A stretch of 7,746 nt of DNA from Propionivibrio sp. (GCA_017990155.1 JAGNOM010000125.1:1-7746); one strand, 5' to 3'; shown: positions 1 through 6,302, numbered from the stretch's first letter. The notes: generated from the sequence alone by a model not told the origin. Program-made: numbers and translations.

Positions 1-1106
1 TGCATGCCAAGGTCGAGGGTAAGCAGGAGTACACGCAGCTGCTCTACATCCCGCAGCGCGCGCCGTTCGACATGTGGGACCGCAACGCGCGCCACGGCAT
101 CAAGCTGTACGTGCGCCGCGTCTTCATCATGGACGACGCCGAGCAACTGATGCCGCTCTACATGCGCTTTGTGCGCGGCATCGTCGATTCGAACAACCTC
201 CCGCTCAACGTTTCACGCGAAATCCTGCAGGAATCGCGCGACATCGAGACGATCCGCGGCGGCTGCGTCAAGAAGGTATTGTCGATGCTCGAAGGTCTGG
301 CCGACAACGAAGACGCCGCCGAGAAAGAGAAATTCGCCAAGTTCTGGACCGAGTTCGGCCGCGTATTCAAGGAAGGCATGGGCGAGGACTTTGCCAACAA
401 GGAACGCATCGCCAAGCTGCTGCGCTTCGCCTCGACGCACAACGATACGCCCGACGAAACTGTCTCTCTCGCCGACTACGTGTCGCGCATGAAGGAAGGC
501 CAGGAGAAGATTTATTACGTTACTGCCGAAACCTTCACTGCCGCCAAGAACAGCCCGCATCTTGAGATCTTCCGCAAGAAGGGCATTGAAGTCCTGCTGC
601 TTTCCGACCGTGTCGACGAGTGGGTGACCGGCCATCTGACCGAATTCGAAGGGAAGCAGCTGCAGTCCGTCGCCAAGGGCGGCCTCGATCTCGGCAAGCT
701 GGAGGATGAAGCGGAGAAGAAGGAAGCGGAGCAGGCCGCCGACGAGTACAAGGAGCTGCTCGAGAAGATCAAGACCTCGCTCGGCGAGAAGATCAAGGAA
801 GTGCGCGTCACGCACCGCTTGACCGATTCGCCGTCGTGCATCGTCGCAGACGAGCACGACATGGGCGGCAATCTCGCGCGGATTCTCAAAGCGGCCGGCC
901 AGAAGGCGCCGGAGATGAAGCCGATCCTTGAGATCAATCCCAAGCACCCGGCGGTGCAGCGCCTGAAGTACGAAGAAACCCGTTTTGACGACTGGGCCAA
1001 CCTGCTGCTCGAACAGGCGACGCTCGCCGAAGGCGGCACGCTCGATGACCCGGCCGGTTTCGTCAAGCGCATCAATGAACTGATGATGGCGCTCTCCGGC
1101 AAGTAA
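1..1106 (+). CDS. htpG: Chaperone protein HtpG (HSP90 family), 3' part
   Basis: Cytosolic HSP90-family ATP-dependent chaperone acting as a dimer. The 5' end lies outside the window. The reading frame is open from base 3 and encodes about 367 residues, so the N-terminal ATPase domain (GHKL fold) is missing from view. Visible are the end of the middle-domain core (LLYIP and the DMW stretch) and the hallmark segment FIMDDAEQLMPLYMRFVRG. It is followed by LPLNVSREILQ, whose arginine in this family reaches the ATP gamma-phosphate. An acidic/lysine-rich stretch (EDEAEKKEAEQ, around bases 702-740) precedes the C-terminal dimerisation domain, which ends RINELMMALSGK. The full family length is about 620-640 residues, so roughly 40% is absent only because of the window edge. 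There is no frameshift. The ATG at base 72 is an internal methionine, not the start. The next gene lies about 90 bp downstream on the same strand. Confidence 0.97.
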   Translation, partial: HAKVEGKQEYTQLLYIPQRAPFDMWDRNARHGIKLYVRRVFIMDDAEQLMPLYMRFVRGIVDSNNLPLNVSREILQESRDIETIRGGCVKKVLSMLEGLADNEDAAEKEKFAKFWTEFGRVFKEGMGEDFANKERIAKLLRFASTHNDTPDETVSLADYVSRMKEGQEKIYYVTAETFTAAKNSPHLEIFRKKGIEVLLLSDRVDEWVTGHLTEFEGKQLQSVAKGGLDLGKLEDEAEKKEAEQAADEYKELLEKIKTSLGEKIKEVRVTHRLTDSPSCIVADEHDMGGNLARILKAAGQKAPEMKPILEINPKHPAVQRLKYEETRFDDWANLLLEQATLAEGGTLDDPAGFVKRINELMMALSGK

Positions 1107-1117
1107 AGACGTTCTTG

Positions 1118-1186
1118 ACCACAACGTGCCCGGCGATCGAAACGAGAAACGAACTGCTTTCGTTGTGATCGTCGTGTCGTTGTGGT
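1118..1186 (+). repeat. Inverted repeats between htpG and the glycosylase gene
   Basis: The htpG-glycosylase spacer is rich in short complementary elements. A perfect 9-bp inverted repeat, ACCACAACG at 1118-1126 and CGTTGTGGT at 1178-1186, spans the spacer. The first arm can instead pair over 7 bp with CGTTGTG at 1161-1167. A nested hairpin is also possible: CGATC 1134-1138 with GATCG 1167-1171, around AACGAA 1148-1153 with TTCGTT 1159-1164. None is followed by a T tract, so this is not a convincing intrinsic terminator. The 3' arm of the longest repeat covers the two upstream GTG candidates (1182 and 1185) for the next gene. Seen directly: the complementarity. Any role in termination or translation control is inference. 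Confidence 0.4.
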
Positions 1187-1199
1187 GAACAGGTTTTGC

Positions 1200-1715
1200 G
1201 TGCCTCCTGATCCAGCACTTCTTTTCGGCCTGCCGCCGATTCTCGATGCCGAGGTCGAGACGCTAATCCTCGGCAGCTTTCCCTCGCCGGCCTCGCTCAC
1301 CGCGCAGCAGTACTACGCGTATCGACAAAACCAGTTCTGGCGGTTGATGGGCGCATTGCTCCAGGAACCGCTGGCTGACATGGCCTATGCGGAAAAACAG
1401 CGATGCCTGCTGCGGCATCACATCGGCGTGTGGGATGTTTACCGGACCTGCGTACGCGAAGGTGCGCTCGATTCGGCGATCCGGCTTGCGGAAGCCAACG
1501 ATTTTTCGAAGCTGGATTTGCAAGCGCCGCGATTGCGACGTGTTTTCTTCAATGGCAAGACCTCGGCGCGCTTTGAGGCCGCGTTTCACGCGCGTGGCTA
1601 CGATACCCGCGTTCTTCCATCGACCAGTCCGGCCTACACCCTGGCCTTTGAGAAAAAAGTCGACCGCTGGCGAACAGCGGGAATCGGGTTTGCGGCGTTG
1701 GCTGTCTGGCGCTGA
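1200..1715 (+). CDS. Hypoxanthine/deoxyinosine DNA glycosylase (UDG superfamily, family 6)
   Basis: Predicted base-excision-repair glycosylase that removes hypoxanthine (deaminated adenine) from DNA. With the GTG at 1200 it is 171 aa, normal for this single-domain family. Motif 1 is LILGSFPS at residues 22-29. It is followed by QQYYAYRQNQFWRL (36-49), the family-6 signature; the Asn of QNQFW (N44) is the likely catalytic residue by family knowledge. Further conserved parts are GVWDVY (76-81), the strand RRVFFNGKTS (113-122) and the motif-2-like loop VLPSTSPAY (138-146). Start choice: GTG1182 and GTG1185 have no Shine-Dalgarno sequence, whereas GTG1200 has CAGG six bases upstream. The longer form would add MVNRFC. 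No ATG start exists. The gene follows htpG on the same strand and may be read from it. It converges on the next gene with a 4-bp gap. The family call is firm; substrate preference is inferred. Confidence 0.88.
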   Translation: MPPDPALLFGLPPILDAEVETLILGSFPSPASLTAQQYYAYRQNQFWRLMGALLQEPLADMAYAEKQRCLLRHHIGVWDVYRTCVREGALDSAIRLAEANDFSKLDLQAPRLRRVFFNGKTSARFEAAFHARGYDTRVLPSTSPAYTLAFEKKVDRWRTAGIGFAALAVWR

Positions 1716-1719
1716 CGAA

Positions 1720-2148
1720 CTATTTCTTCGGCACCAGCGTATCGCGCAGGCACTGGCGGTGTGGCTCGCCCGATTTGCCCCGGCACGTCTCGCGCGCTTT
1801 CGCGTGCAACTCGCAACGCGCCGGGTCGGACGCCTTGCTGCATTGCTCTTTGGGCGACGGCTTCGGCGTGCAGCGTGGGTTCGACTTTCCGCTCGGTGCC
1901 TGGCAGTTGGCTTGCGGCCGGGTTTTTTTTGCGAGCTTTGCGCGCTTGGTCGGCGGTGACTTCTTTTCTGCGACGGTCGGGCTTGATTTGACGGCCGGTT
2001 GAACGGGGACCGGCTGGGCAGGTTTGACGGACGGGTCGGTTTCGGCGAGTCCGGGCGCACCGGGAACACCCGCCGGGCCGAGTTGTGCGAAGGCGGACAA
2101 GGACATAAGTGCGGCAGACAGTGCGGCGACCAGGAGCGAGGATTTCAT
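1720..2148 (-). CDS. Secreted six-cysteine protein of unknown function
   Basis: Small exported protein of 142 aa that I cannot assign to a named family. The ATG at 2148 begins a classic signal peptide: MKSS, a hydrophobic core (LLVAALSAALMSLS), then AFA before Q22, so cleavage is expected after residue 21. The mature N-terminal half is Pro/Ala-rich (about 23-57) and then Lys-rich (about 54-76), probably disordered. The C-terminal 60 residues carry six cysteines at 82, 93, 103, 112, 122 and 133, with many Lys, Arg and Pro between. Most are preceded by a polar pair (PRC, EQC, ARC, ETC, RQC). An even number of regularly spaced cysteines in an exported protein suggests disulfides or metal binding; this is inference. 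The frame stays open upstream to 2388, but that extension would bury the signal peptide. The Shine-Dalgarno match is weak. It is convergent with the glycosylase gene and divergent from the ATPase gene. Confidence 0.75.
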   Translation of the reverse strand: MKSSLLVAALSAALMSLSAFAQLGPAGVPGAPGLAETDPSVKPAQPVPVQPAVKSSPTVAEKKSPPTKRAKLAKKTRPQANCQAPSGKSNPRCTPKPSPKEQCSKASDPARCELHAKARETCRGKSGEPHRQCLRDTLVPKK

Positions 2149-2405
2149 GGCGTTTTCGGGGCTATCCGGGGCTTCAGTAATGTATTTGGCATTCGATGGT
2201 GGGTGGTGCGGCGGTGAATGCGACTGCGAATCGGGGTGATGCCTGATGAGCCCGATTGTATCCCCACTTCTGTTTTCCGTGTTGCCCGTGGGTCCGGTCT
2301 GAACCATGATTGAGAAGGTAAAGCGGGGTAAACCCGGCTTGGCCGGAATTGGATGGGGATGGCTTGTCGGGTATAGTTTCCGCCTCACTCGATTGGAATT
2401 CCGAC
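2149..2405. other. Divergent intergenic region
   Basis: This 257-bp spacer separates the start of the minus-strand cysteine-rich gene from the start of the plus-strand ATPase gene, so it should hold both promoters. The plus-strand promoter at 2349-2377 is described separately. On the minus strand a TACAAT hexamer (plus-strand 2255-2260) resembles a -10 box about 107 bp before the cysteine-rich gene, but no good -35 box accompanies it. A short hairpin, CCGGC 2334-2338 with GCCGG 2342-2346, lies just upstream of the plus-strand -35 box. I see no convincing coding sequence or RNA gene. Confidence 0.5.
2349..2377 (+). promoter_or_regulatory. Sigma70-type promoter for the GspE-like ATPase gene
   Basis: The -35 box TTGGAT (2349-2354) and the -10 box TATAGT (2372-2377) are separated by exactly 17 bp. 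Transcription would start near 2384, about 20 bases before the ATG at 2406. This placement rules out the in-frame TTG at 2349 as the start codon and supports the shorter protein. Boxes were read directly; activity is inferred. Confidence 0.6.
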
Positions 2406-4199
2406 ATGCCAGATTTATCGGCGAATACCGTTCCCGAGCACCGCCTGTCGGTTGCTGAACTCCTTGGCTTCATGGTCGCGGACGGCCTCATCGAAAGGAA
2501 GGATGCCGACGCGCTGATCGCCGAGAGCCGCTTGCGGCGGCAGCTTGTCCATCCGCTGGTCGTCATTGCCGAGCAGAAATGGAAATCGCTGTTGGCACCG
2601 CATCGCCCGCTCTTGCTCGACGAACTTGGCGAATGGCTGGCGACGCGCATCGGTCTCGAGTACTACCACATCGATCCGCTCAAGATCGACTTCACCGCGG
2701 TGACCGACGTCATGTCGAGCGCCTACGCGACGCGTTTCGGAATTCTGCCGGTGCAGGTAAATGCCAGCGAACTCGTCGTGGCGACGACCGAGCCCTTCCT
2801 GCGCGACTGGGAAAACGAGATTGGCGGGATCATCAAGAAGCGCATTCGCCGGGTGATCGCCAGTCCGACCGATGTGGCGCGTTATCTGGTCGAGTTCTAC
2901 AACCTGGCGCGCTCGGTCAAGAAGGCGGCGCAGTTGGGTGGGCAGAGCGCGGGCTTGTCTTCCTTCGAACAACTGGTCGAGCTGGGACGGAGCAACCGCC
3001 AGTTCGACGCCAACGACCAGCACATCGTCAATATCGTCGACTGGCTCTGGCAGTACGCCTTCGAGCAACGCGCCAGCGACATCCACATCGAGCCGCGGCG
3101 TGAGCTGGGTATCGTGCGATTCCGCATCGACGGCGTGCTGCATCAGGTGTATCAGATCCCGATGAGCGTGATGGCGGCGATGGTCAGCCGTATCAAGATT
3201 CTCGGCCGCATGGATCTCGTCGAGAAACGCCGACCGCAGGACGGGCGGATCAAGACGCGCACGGCCGACGGGCTGGAGGCGGAACTGCGTCTTTCCACTT
3301 TGCCGACGGCCTTCGGCGAAAAGCTGGTGATGCGAATTTTCGACCCGGAAGTGCTGGTTCGGAATTTCACCGACCTCGGCTTCAGTGTCGAAGATGAATC
3401 GCGCTGGAAGGCCATGTCGGCCAGTCCCAACGGCATCATTCTGGTGACCGGGCCGACCGGTTCCGGCAAGACGACGACGCTGTACTCGACGCTCAAGCAA
3501 CTTGCGACGCCGGCCGTCAATGTCTGCACAATCGAAGATCCGATTGAAATGGTCGAGCCGGCCTTCAACCAGATGCAGGTTCAGAAAGCCATCGACCTCG
3601 ATTTCGCCGAAGGCGTGCGCGCGCTGATGCGGCAGGACCCGGACATCATCATGGTCGGCGAAGTCCGTGATCTGGAGACGGCGGAAGTGACCATTCAGGC
3701 GGCGCTGACTGGCCACCTCGTGCTTTCCACGCTGCATACCAACGACGCGCCGGCTGCCGTGACGCGCATGCTCGATCTGGGTATGCCGTCCTACCTGATC
3801 AGCGCCACCGTGCTCGGCGTCATGGCGCAGCGCCTGGTGCGTGTGCTGTGTCCGAGTTGCAAGAAGGCGAGCCCGGCCACGCCGGAGGACGAAGCGATGT
3901 GGGATCGCCTGGTTGCGCCGTGGAAGGCGAATCGGCCCTCGCTGTTCCATCATCCCGTGGGCTGCCTCGACTGCAGGATGACCGGCTATCGCGGACGCGT
4001 GGGAATCTACGAGATCCTGATGCTGTCTCCGGACATGAAACAGGCGATCAGCGACAACGCCGACGTCGCCAAGATCCGCGATCTAGCCTATCGAGAGGGC
4101 ATGAAACCGCTGCGCATTTCGGGCGCGATGAAAGTGGCGGCGGGCGTGACGACGCTGGCCGAGGTGTTCAAGGTCGCGCCGCCGTCCGAGCGGGTCTGA
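2406..4199 (+). CDS. GspE/PulE/PilB-family secretion or pilus assembly ATPase (orphan)
   Basis: Predicted cytoplasmic hexameric ATPase of the type II secretion/type IV pilus family, 597 aa from ATG2406 (GGAA seven bases upstream). Residues 1 to about 160 form the MshEN/T2SSE-N-like region: a helical segment with LLGFMVADGLI (19-29), then the LGEWLATRIGLEYYHIDP segment. The ATPase core follows: ASDIHIEP (223-230) and FRIDG of the N2 domain, Walker A GPTGSGKTT (349-357), Walker B IIMVGEVRD (414-422, catalytic Glu419), and the His box GHLVLSTLHTND (436-447). A zinc-binding tetracysteine module has CPSC (482-485) and CLDC (520-523), then the conserved GYRGRVGIYEIL. All key catalytic elements are intact, so it should hydrolyse ATP. 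No gspF/pilC, pilin, prepilin peptidase or secretin gene is visible, so I cannot say whether it serves secretion, pili or another fibre system. Its own promoter and the following ilv promoter make it monocistronic here. Confidence 0.9.
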   Translation: MPDLSANTVPEHRLSVAELLGFMVADGLIERKDADALIAESRLRRQLVHPLVVIAEQKWKSLLAPHRPLLLDELGEWLATRIGLEYYHIDPLKIDFTAVTDVMSSAYATRFGILPVQVNASELVVATTEPFLRDWENEIGGIIKKRIRRVIASPTDVARYLVEFYNLARSVKKAAQLGGQSAGLSSFEQLVELGRSNRQFDANDQHIVNIVDWLWQYAFEQRASDIHIEPRRELGIVRFRIDGVLHQVYQIPMSVMAAMVSRIKILGRMDLVEKRRPQDGRIKTRTADGLEAELRLSTLPTAFGEKLVMRIFDPEVLVRNFTDLGFSVEDESRWKAMSASPNGIILVTGPTGSGKTTTLYSTLKQLATPAVNVCTIEDPIEMVEPAFNQMQVQKAIDLDFAEGVRALMRQDPDIIMVGEVRDLETAEVTIQAALTGHLVLSTLHTNDAPAAVTRMLDLGMPSYLISATVLGVMAQRLVRVLCPSCKKASPATPEDEAMWDRLVAPWKANRPSLFHHPVGCLDCRMTGYRGRVGIYEILMLSPDMKQAISDNADVAKIRDLAYREGMKPLRISGAMKVAAGVTTLAEVFKVAPPSERV

Positions 4200-4244
4200 C
4201 TCCCTGGAAATTCCCCGCCAGGAATGCCCTTTAAAAGAAAGTGG

Positions 4245-4273
4245 TTGTTATTTTTTCAAACCTCGTCTTTAAT
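4245..4273 (+). promoter_or_regulatory. Sigma70-type promoter of the ilvBN operon
   Basis: TTGTTA (4245-4250) and TTTAAT (4268-4273) are spaced by 17 bp, in an AT-rich patch that stands out from the GC-rich surroundings. The expected transcription start is about 4280, some 30 bases before the leader ORF and 340 bases before ilvB. This places the whole attenuator in the transcript. The boxes are seen; promoter activity is inferred. Confidence 0.65.
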
Positions 4274-4309
4274 CGCTTCTCACGTTTTCTTCCTGTTCCT
4301 CCCGCGACC

Positions 4310-4477
4310 ATGCCAGCTTTTGACTTCTCCCTCATCGGACTGATTGCCACCTTCATCGCTGGCTCGATCGCACTCGTCATTACGGCTCGCAACGCCCGCG
4401 CTGTACCAGTAGTACGCAAGGTAGAACTGGTAAGCGTAGTAGTACGACGCGCGCCGACGAGGGTCAGAAGAAGATAA
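4310..4477 (+). CDS. Valine-rich leader peptide of the ilvBN attenuator
   Basis: A 55-codon ORF between the ilvBN promoter and the terminator preceding ilvB. Its second half reads AVPVVRKVELVSVVVRR, strikingly like the E. coli ilvBN leader peptide IvbL (AVVVVRVVVVV). All eight valines in this stretch are encoded by GTA (codons at 4403, 4409, 4412, 4421, 4430, 4436, 4439, 4442), a codon seldom used in the flanking genes. The expected role is to sense charged Val-tRNA: a ribosome stalled on the GTA run lets the antiterminator form. The ORF ends with AGG-GTC-AGA-AGA-AGA-TAA, more codons rare in GC-rich genomes, lying just past the antiterminator strand. The first half (FSLIGLIATFIAGSIALVIT, residues 6-25) is hydrophobic like a membrane helix, unusual for a leader peptide. 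No Shine-Dalgarno sequence precedes the ATG; the upstream 25 bases are pyrimidine-rich. An in-frame GTG at 4241 lies upstream of the promoter and is unlikely. It could also be a genuine small membrane protein. Confidence 0.7.
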   Translation: MPAFDFSLIGLIATFIAGSIALVITARNARAVPVVRKVELVSVVVRRAPTRVRRR

Positions 4478-4517
4478 GTCAGAACAGACGACAGATTCCA
4501 AAAACCCCCGCCGGTGC
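4383..4517 (+). promoter_or_regulatory. ilvBN attenuator: alternative RNA pairings upstream of the terminator
   Basis: Complementary segments form mutually exclusive structures. (1) A hairpin across the GTA codons: CGCT 4399-4402 plus TACCAGT 4404-4410 pair with ACTGGTA 4426-4432 plus AGCG 4433-4436, 11 bp with one bulged G. (2) An outer protector stem, CGGCTCGC 4383-4390 with GCGCGCCG 4449-4456, 7 of 8 pairs. (3) An antiterminator: 4451-4464 pairs with 4504-4517, 12 of 14 positions including one G-U, and takes up the 5' arm of the terminator. A ribosome stalled on the GTA run would disrupt 1 and 2 and free 4451-4464 to form 3. A ribosome reaching the stop codon at 4475 would cover or release that strand and allow termination. 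The pairings were found by eye; no folding energies were computed. Confidence 0.65.
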
Positions 4518-4537
4518 AGACCGAGCGGGGGTTTTTC
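4500..4537 (+). terminator. Intrinsic terminator of the ilvBN attenuator
   Basis: AAAAACCCCCGC (4500-4511) pairs perfectly with GCGGGGGTTTTT (4525-4536), a 12-bp stem. The loop can pair further: CGGT 4512-4515 with ACCG 4520-4523. The 3' arm ends in the T tract (TTTTTCTTT). It lies 23 bases after the leader stop codon and 80 bases before ilvB, the standard place for an attenuator, and its 5' arm is also claimed by the antiterminator. As a hairpin it is unambiguous; it could in principle simply end a small monocistronic RNA. Confidence 0.9.
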
Positions 4538-4605
4538 TTTATCACCTCCCGAACGGCAGACCGGCAAAACCACTCGAAGCAACTTGCCAACCGCAGCAGT
4601 CCCTG

Positions 4606-4611
4606 AAGGAG
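4606..4611 (+). promoter_or_regulatory. Ribosome binding site of ilvB
   Basis: AAGGAG sits six bases before ATG4618. This spacing favours ATG4618 over the TTG directly upstream at 4615. Confidence 0.85.
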
Positions 4612-4617
4612 AAGTTG

Positions 4618-6300
4618 ATGAACCCCAGCCCCACGGAAACTCTCACCGGCGCCCAGATCGTTGTGCGCCTCCTCGAACGACAGGGCATACGGCGACTCGC
4701 CGGCATTCCCGGCGGTGCCATCCTGCCGTTCTACGATGCGCTTTCGCAATCGACGCAGATCCAGCACATCCTGGCGCGCCACGAGCAGGGCGGTGGCTTC
4801 ATGGCGCAAGGCATGGCGCGCGCGACGGGCGAGGTGGCGGTCTGTCTTGCCTCGTCCGGCCCCGGCGCGACAAATCTGGTGACGGCGATCGCCGACGCCA
4901 AGCTCGATTCGATTCCGCTGGTGGCGATTACCGGACAGGTTCCGCGCGCGATGATCGGTACCGATGCTTTCCAGGAAGTCGATATCTACGGCATGTCGAT
5001 CCCGATCACCAAGCATAACTTCCTCGTCGGTTCGGCCGAGGAACTGCTGACGGTGATCCCGCAAGCCTTCCGGCTCGCTGCTTCAGGCCGTCCCGGGCCG
5101 GTACTGGTGGATATTCCCAAGGATGTGCAGAACCAGCGCGTCGAGGTCAGCAAATGGCCGGAACCCGGTTGCGCCGATCCGGTCGCTGCGCCGGATGGCG
5201 AGCTCATCAAGCAGGCAGCGGCGATGATCAATGCCGCCGAACGCCCACTTCTCTATCTCGGTGGCGGCGTGGTGCATTCCGGCGCGTCGGCCGAGGCGGT
5301 GGCTCTGGCCGAGAAAGCCAGCCTGCCGACGGTGATGACGCTGATGGCGCTGGGCGGTATGCCGGTCGATCATCCGCTCTCGCTCGGCATGCTCGGCATG
5401 CACGGGGCGCGCTGTACCAACTTTGCGCTTGACGAATGTGATCTGCTGATCGCCGTCGGCGCACGCTTCGACGACCGCGCCACGGGCAAGGTCGCCGCGT
5501 TCTGTCCGCAGGCGAAGATCATCCACATCGACATCGACCCGTCGGAACTCGACAAGATCAAGACGGCGCATATCGGCATCCAGGGTGACGTTTCAGCGGT
5601 TCTCGCGCAACTCGCGCCGCAGGTGAAAGCCAGCCTGCGCGAAACCTGGCTCGGCCGCATCGCCGAACTCAAGTCGGCGCATCCTTTGCGCATGCCGGGC
5701 ATCGATGACCCGCGTACCCCGTACGGGCTGATTCGTGCCGTCGCTGATTGTCTCGACGACGAGGCGACGATCACGACCGACGTCGGCCAGCACCAGATGT
5801 GGGTGGCGCAGGCCTACCCGCTGCGCCGGCCGCGCCAGTGGATCACCTCGGGCGGGCTCGGCACGATGGGATTCGGATTGCCGGCCGCGATCGGCGCCGC
5901 GCTGGCCGAACCGGAACGCACGGTGGTCTGCTTCTCGGGCGACGGCAGCATCCTCATGAACATCCAGGAGCTTGCATCGGCGGCGGAAGAAGACGCCAAC
6001 GTCAAGGTGATCCTGATGAACAATTCCTCGCTCGGCCTCGTGTATCAGCAGCAGACGATGTTCTACGGCGAGCGCATCTTTGCCTCGAAATTCAAGGGCG
6101 TTCCCGATTTCCTGACCGTGGCGAAGGGCTTCGGCTGGCAGACGATGGATCTGGACAGCGAAAGCGACCCGGCTGCGGCACTCAAGAAGGCGCTGTCGAC
6201 GCGCGGTCCGACCTTCATTCACGCCAGCATCGAAATGCGTGAGCAGGTTCTACCCATGGTCGCCCCCGGCGCGGCCAACAAAGACATGATTGGAGGCTGA
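4618..6300 (+). CDS. ilvB: Acetohydroxyacid synthase large (catalytic) subunit, isozyme I type
   Basis: ThDP/FAD/Mg-dependent enzyme that condenses two pyruvates to acetolactate (valine and leucine path) or pyruvate with 2-ketobutyrate to acetohydroxybutyrate (isoleucine path). It is 560 aa, normal for the family. The N-terminal ThDP Pyr domain has GIPGGAILPFYDAL (29-42) and the catalytic Glu56 in ARHEQGG, then SSGPGATNL. The central FAD-associated domain includes GARFDDRATGK. The C-terminal ThDP PP domain has GDGS (441-444) through NN (468-469), binding Mg-diphosphate. It then reads LGLVYQQQTMFYGE, where most AHAS enzymes have the MVRQWQ motif. The family Trp is therefore Gln478, as in E. 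coli AHAS I (LGLVHQQQ), and the C-terminus (LPMVAPGAANKDMIGG) also matches that isozyme as recalled. That Trp is known to favour 2-ketobutyrate and to bind sulfonylureas, so this enzyme probably leans toward acetolactate. It is followed by ilvN and controlled by the upstream attenuator. Confidence 0.95.
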   Translation: MNPSPTETLTGAQIVVRLLERQGIRRLAGIPGGAILPFYDALSQSTQIQHILARHEQGGGFMAQGMARATGEVAVCLASSGPGATNLVTAIADAKLDSIPLVAITGQVPRAMIGTDAFQEVDIYGMSIPITKHNFLVGSAEELLTVIPQAFRLAASGRPGPVLVDIPKDVQNQRVEVSKWPEPGCADPVAAPDGELIKQAAAMINAAERPLLYLGGGVVHSGASAEAVALAEKASLPTVMTLMALGGMPVDHPLSLGMLGMHGARCTNFALDECDLLIAVGARFDDRATGKVAAFCPQAKIIHIDIDPSELDKIKTAHIGIQGDVSAVLAQLAPQVKASLRETWLGRIAELKSAHPLRMPGIDDPRTPYGLIRAVADCLDDEATITTDVGQHQMWVAQAYPLRRPRQWITSGGLGTMGFGLPAAIGAALAEPERTVVCFSGDGSILMNIQELASAAEEDANVKVILMNNSSLGLVYQQQTMFYGERIFASKFKGVPDFLTVAKGFGWQTMDLDSESDPAAALKKALSTRGPTFIHASIEMREQVLPMVAPGAANKDMIGG

Positions 6301-6302
6301 AC

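Noticed and set aside
213..1124. 303-codon minus-strand open frame across htpG
   Set aside because: Shadow of the htpG frame in GC-rich DNA; the translation has no recognisable domain, while the plus strand is clearly HSP90.
2149..2388. N-terminal extension of the cysteine-rich protein to 222 aa
   Set aside because: It would place 80 low-complexity residues before a perfect signal peptide and overlap the start and promoter of the divergent ATPase gene.
2349..2405. TTG at 2349 as start of the ATPase gene
   Set aside because: It coincides with the -35 box of a good promoter and would lie upstream of the expected transcript start; ATG2406 has a nearby GGAA.
2415..3953. 512-codon minus-strand open frame across the ATPase gene
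   Set aside because: Antisense shadow; rich in His/Arg/Asp with no domain, and the plus strand carries intact Walker, His-box and zinc motifs.
4203..4222. CCTGG/CCAGG hairpin after the ATPase gene as a terminator
   Set aside because: Only 5 bp with a 10-base loop and no T tract.
4241..4309. GTG at 4241 as start of the leader ORF (78 aa)
   Set aside because: It precedes the -10 box and the expected transcription start of the ilvBN promoter.
4439..4446. GTAGTACG direct repeat (also at 4409-4416) as a regulator binding site
   Set aside because: It is explained by repeated GTA codons in the leader ORF; too short and too coding-constrained to call an operator.
5083..5571. Minus-strand open frames across ilvB (also 5593-6222)
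   Set aside because: Shadow frames without domains, opposite a complete and well-conserved ilvB.
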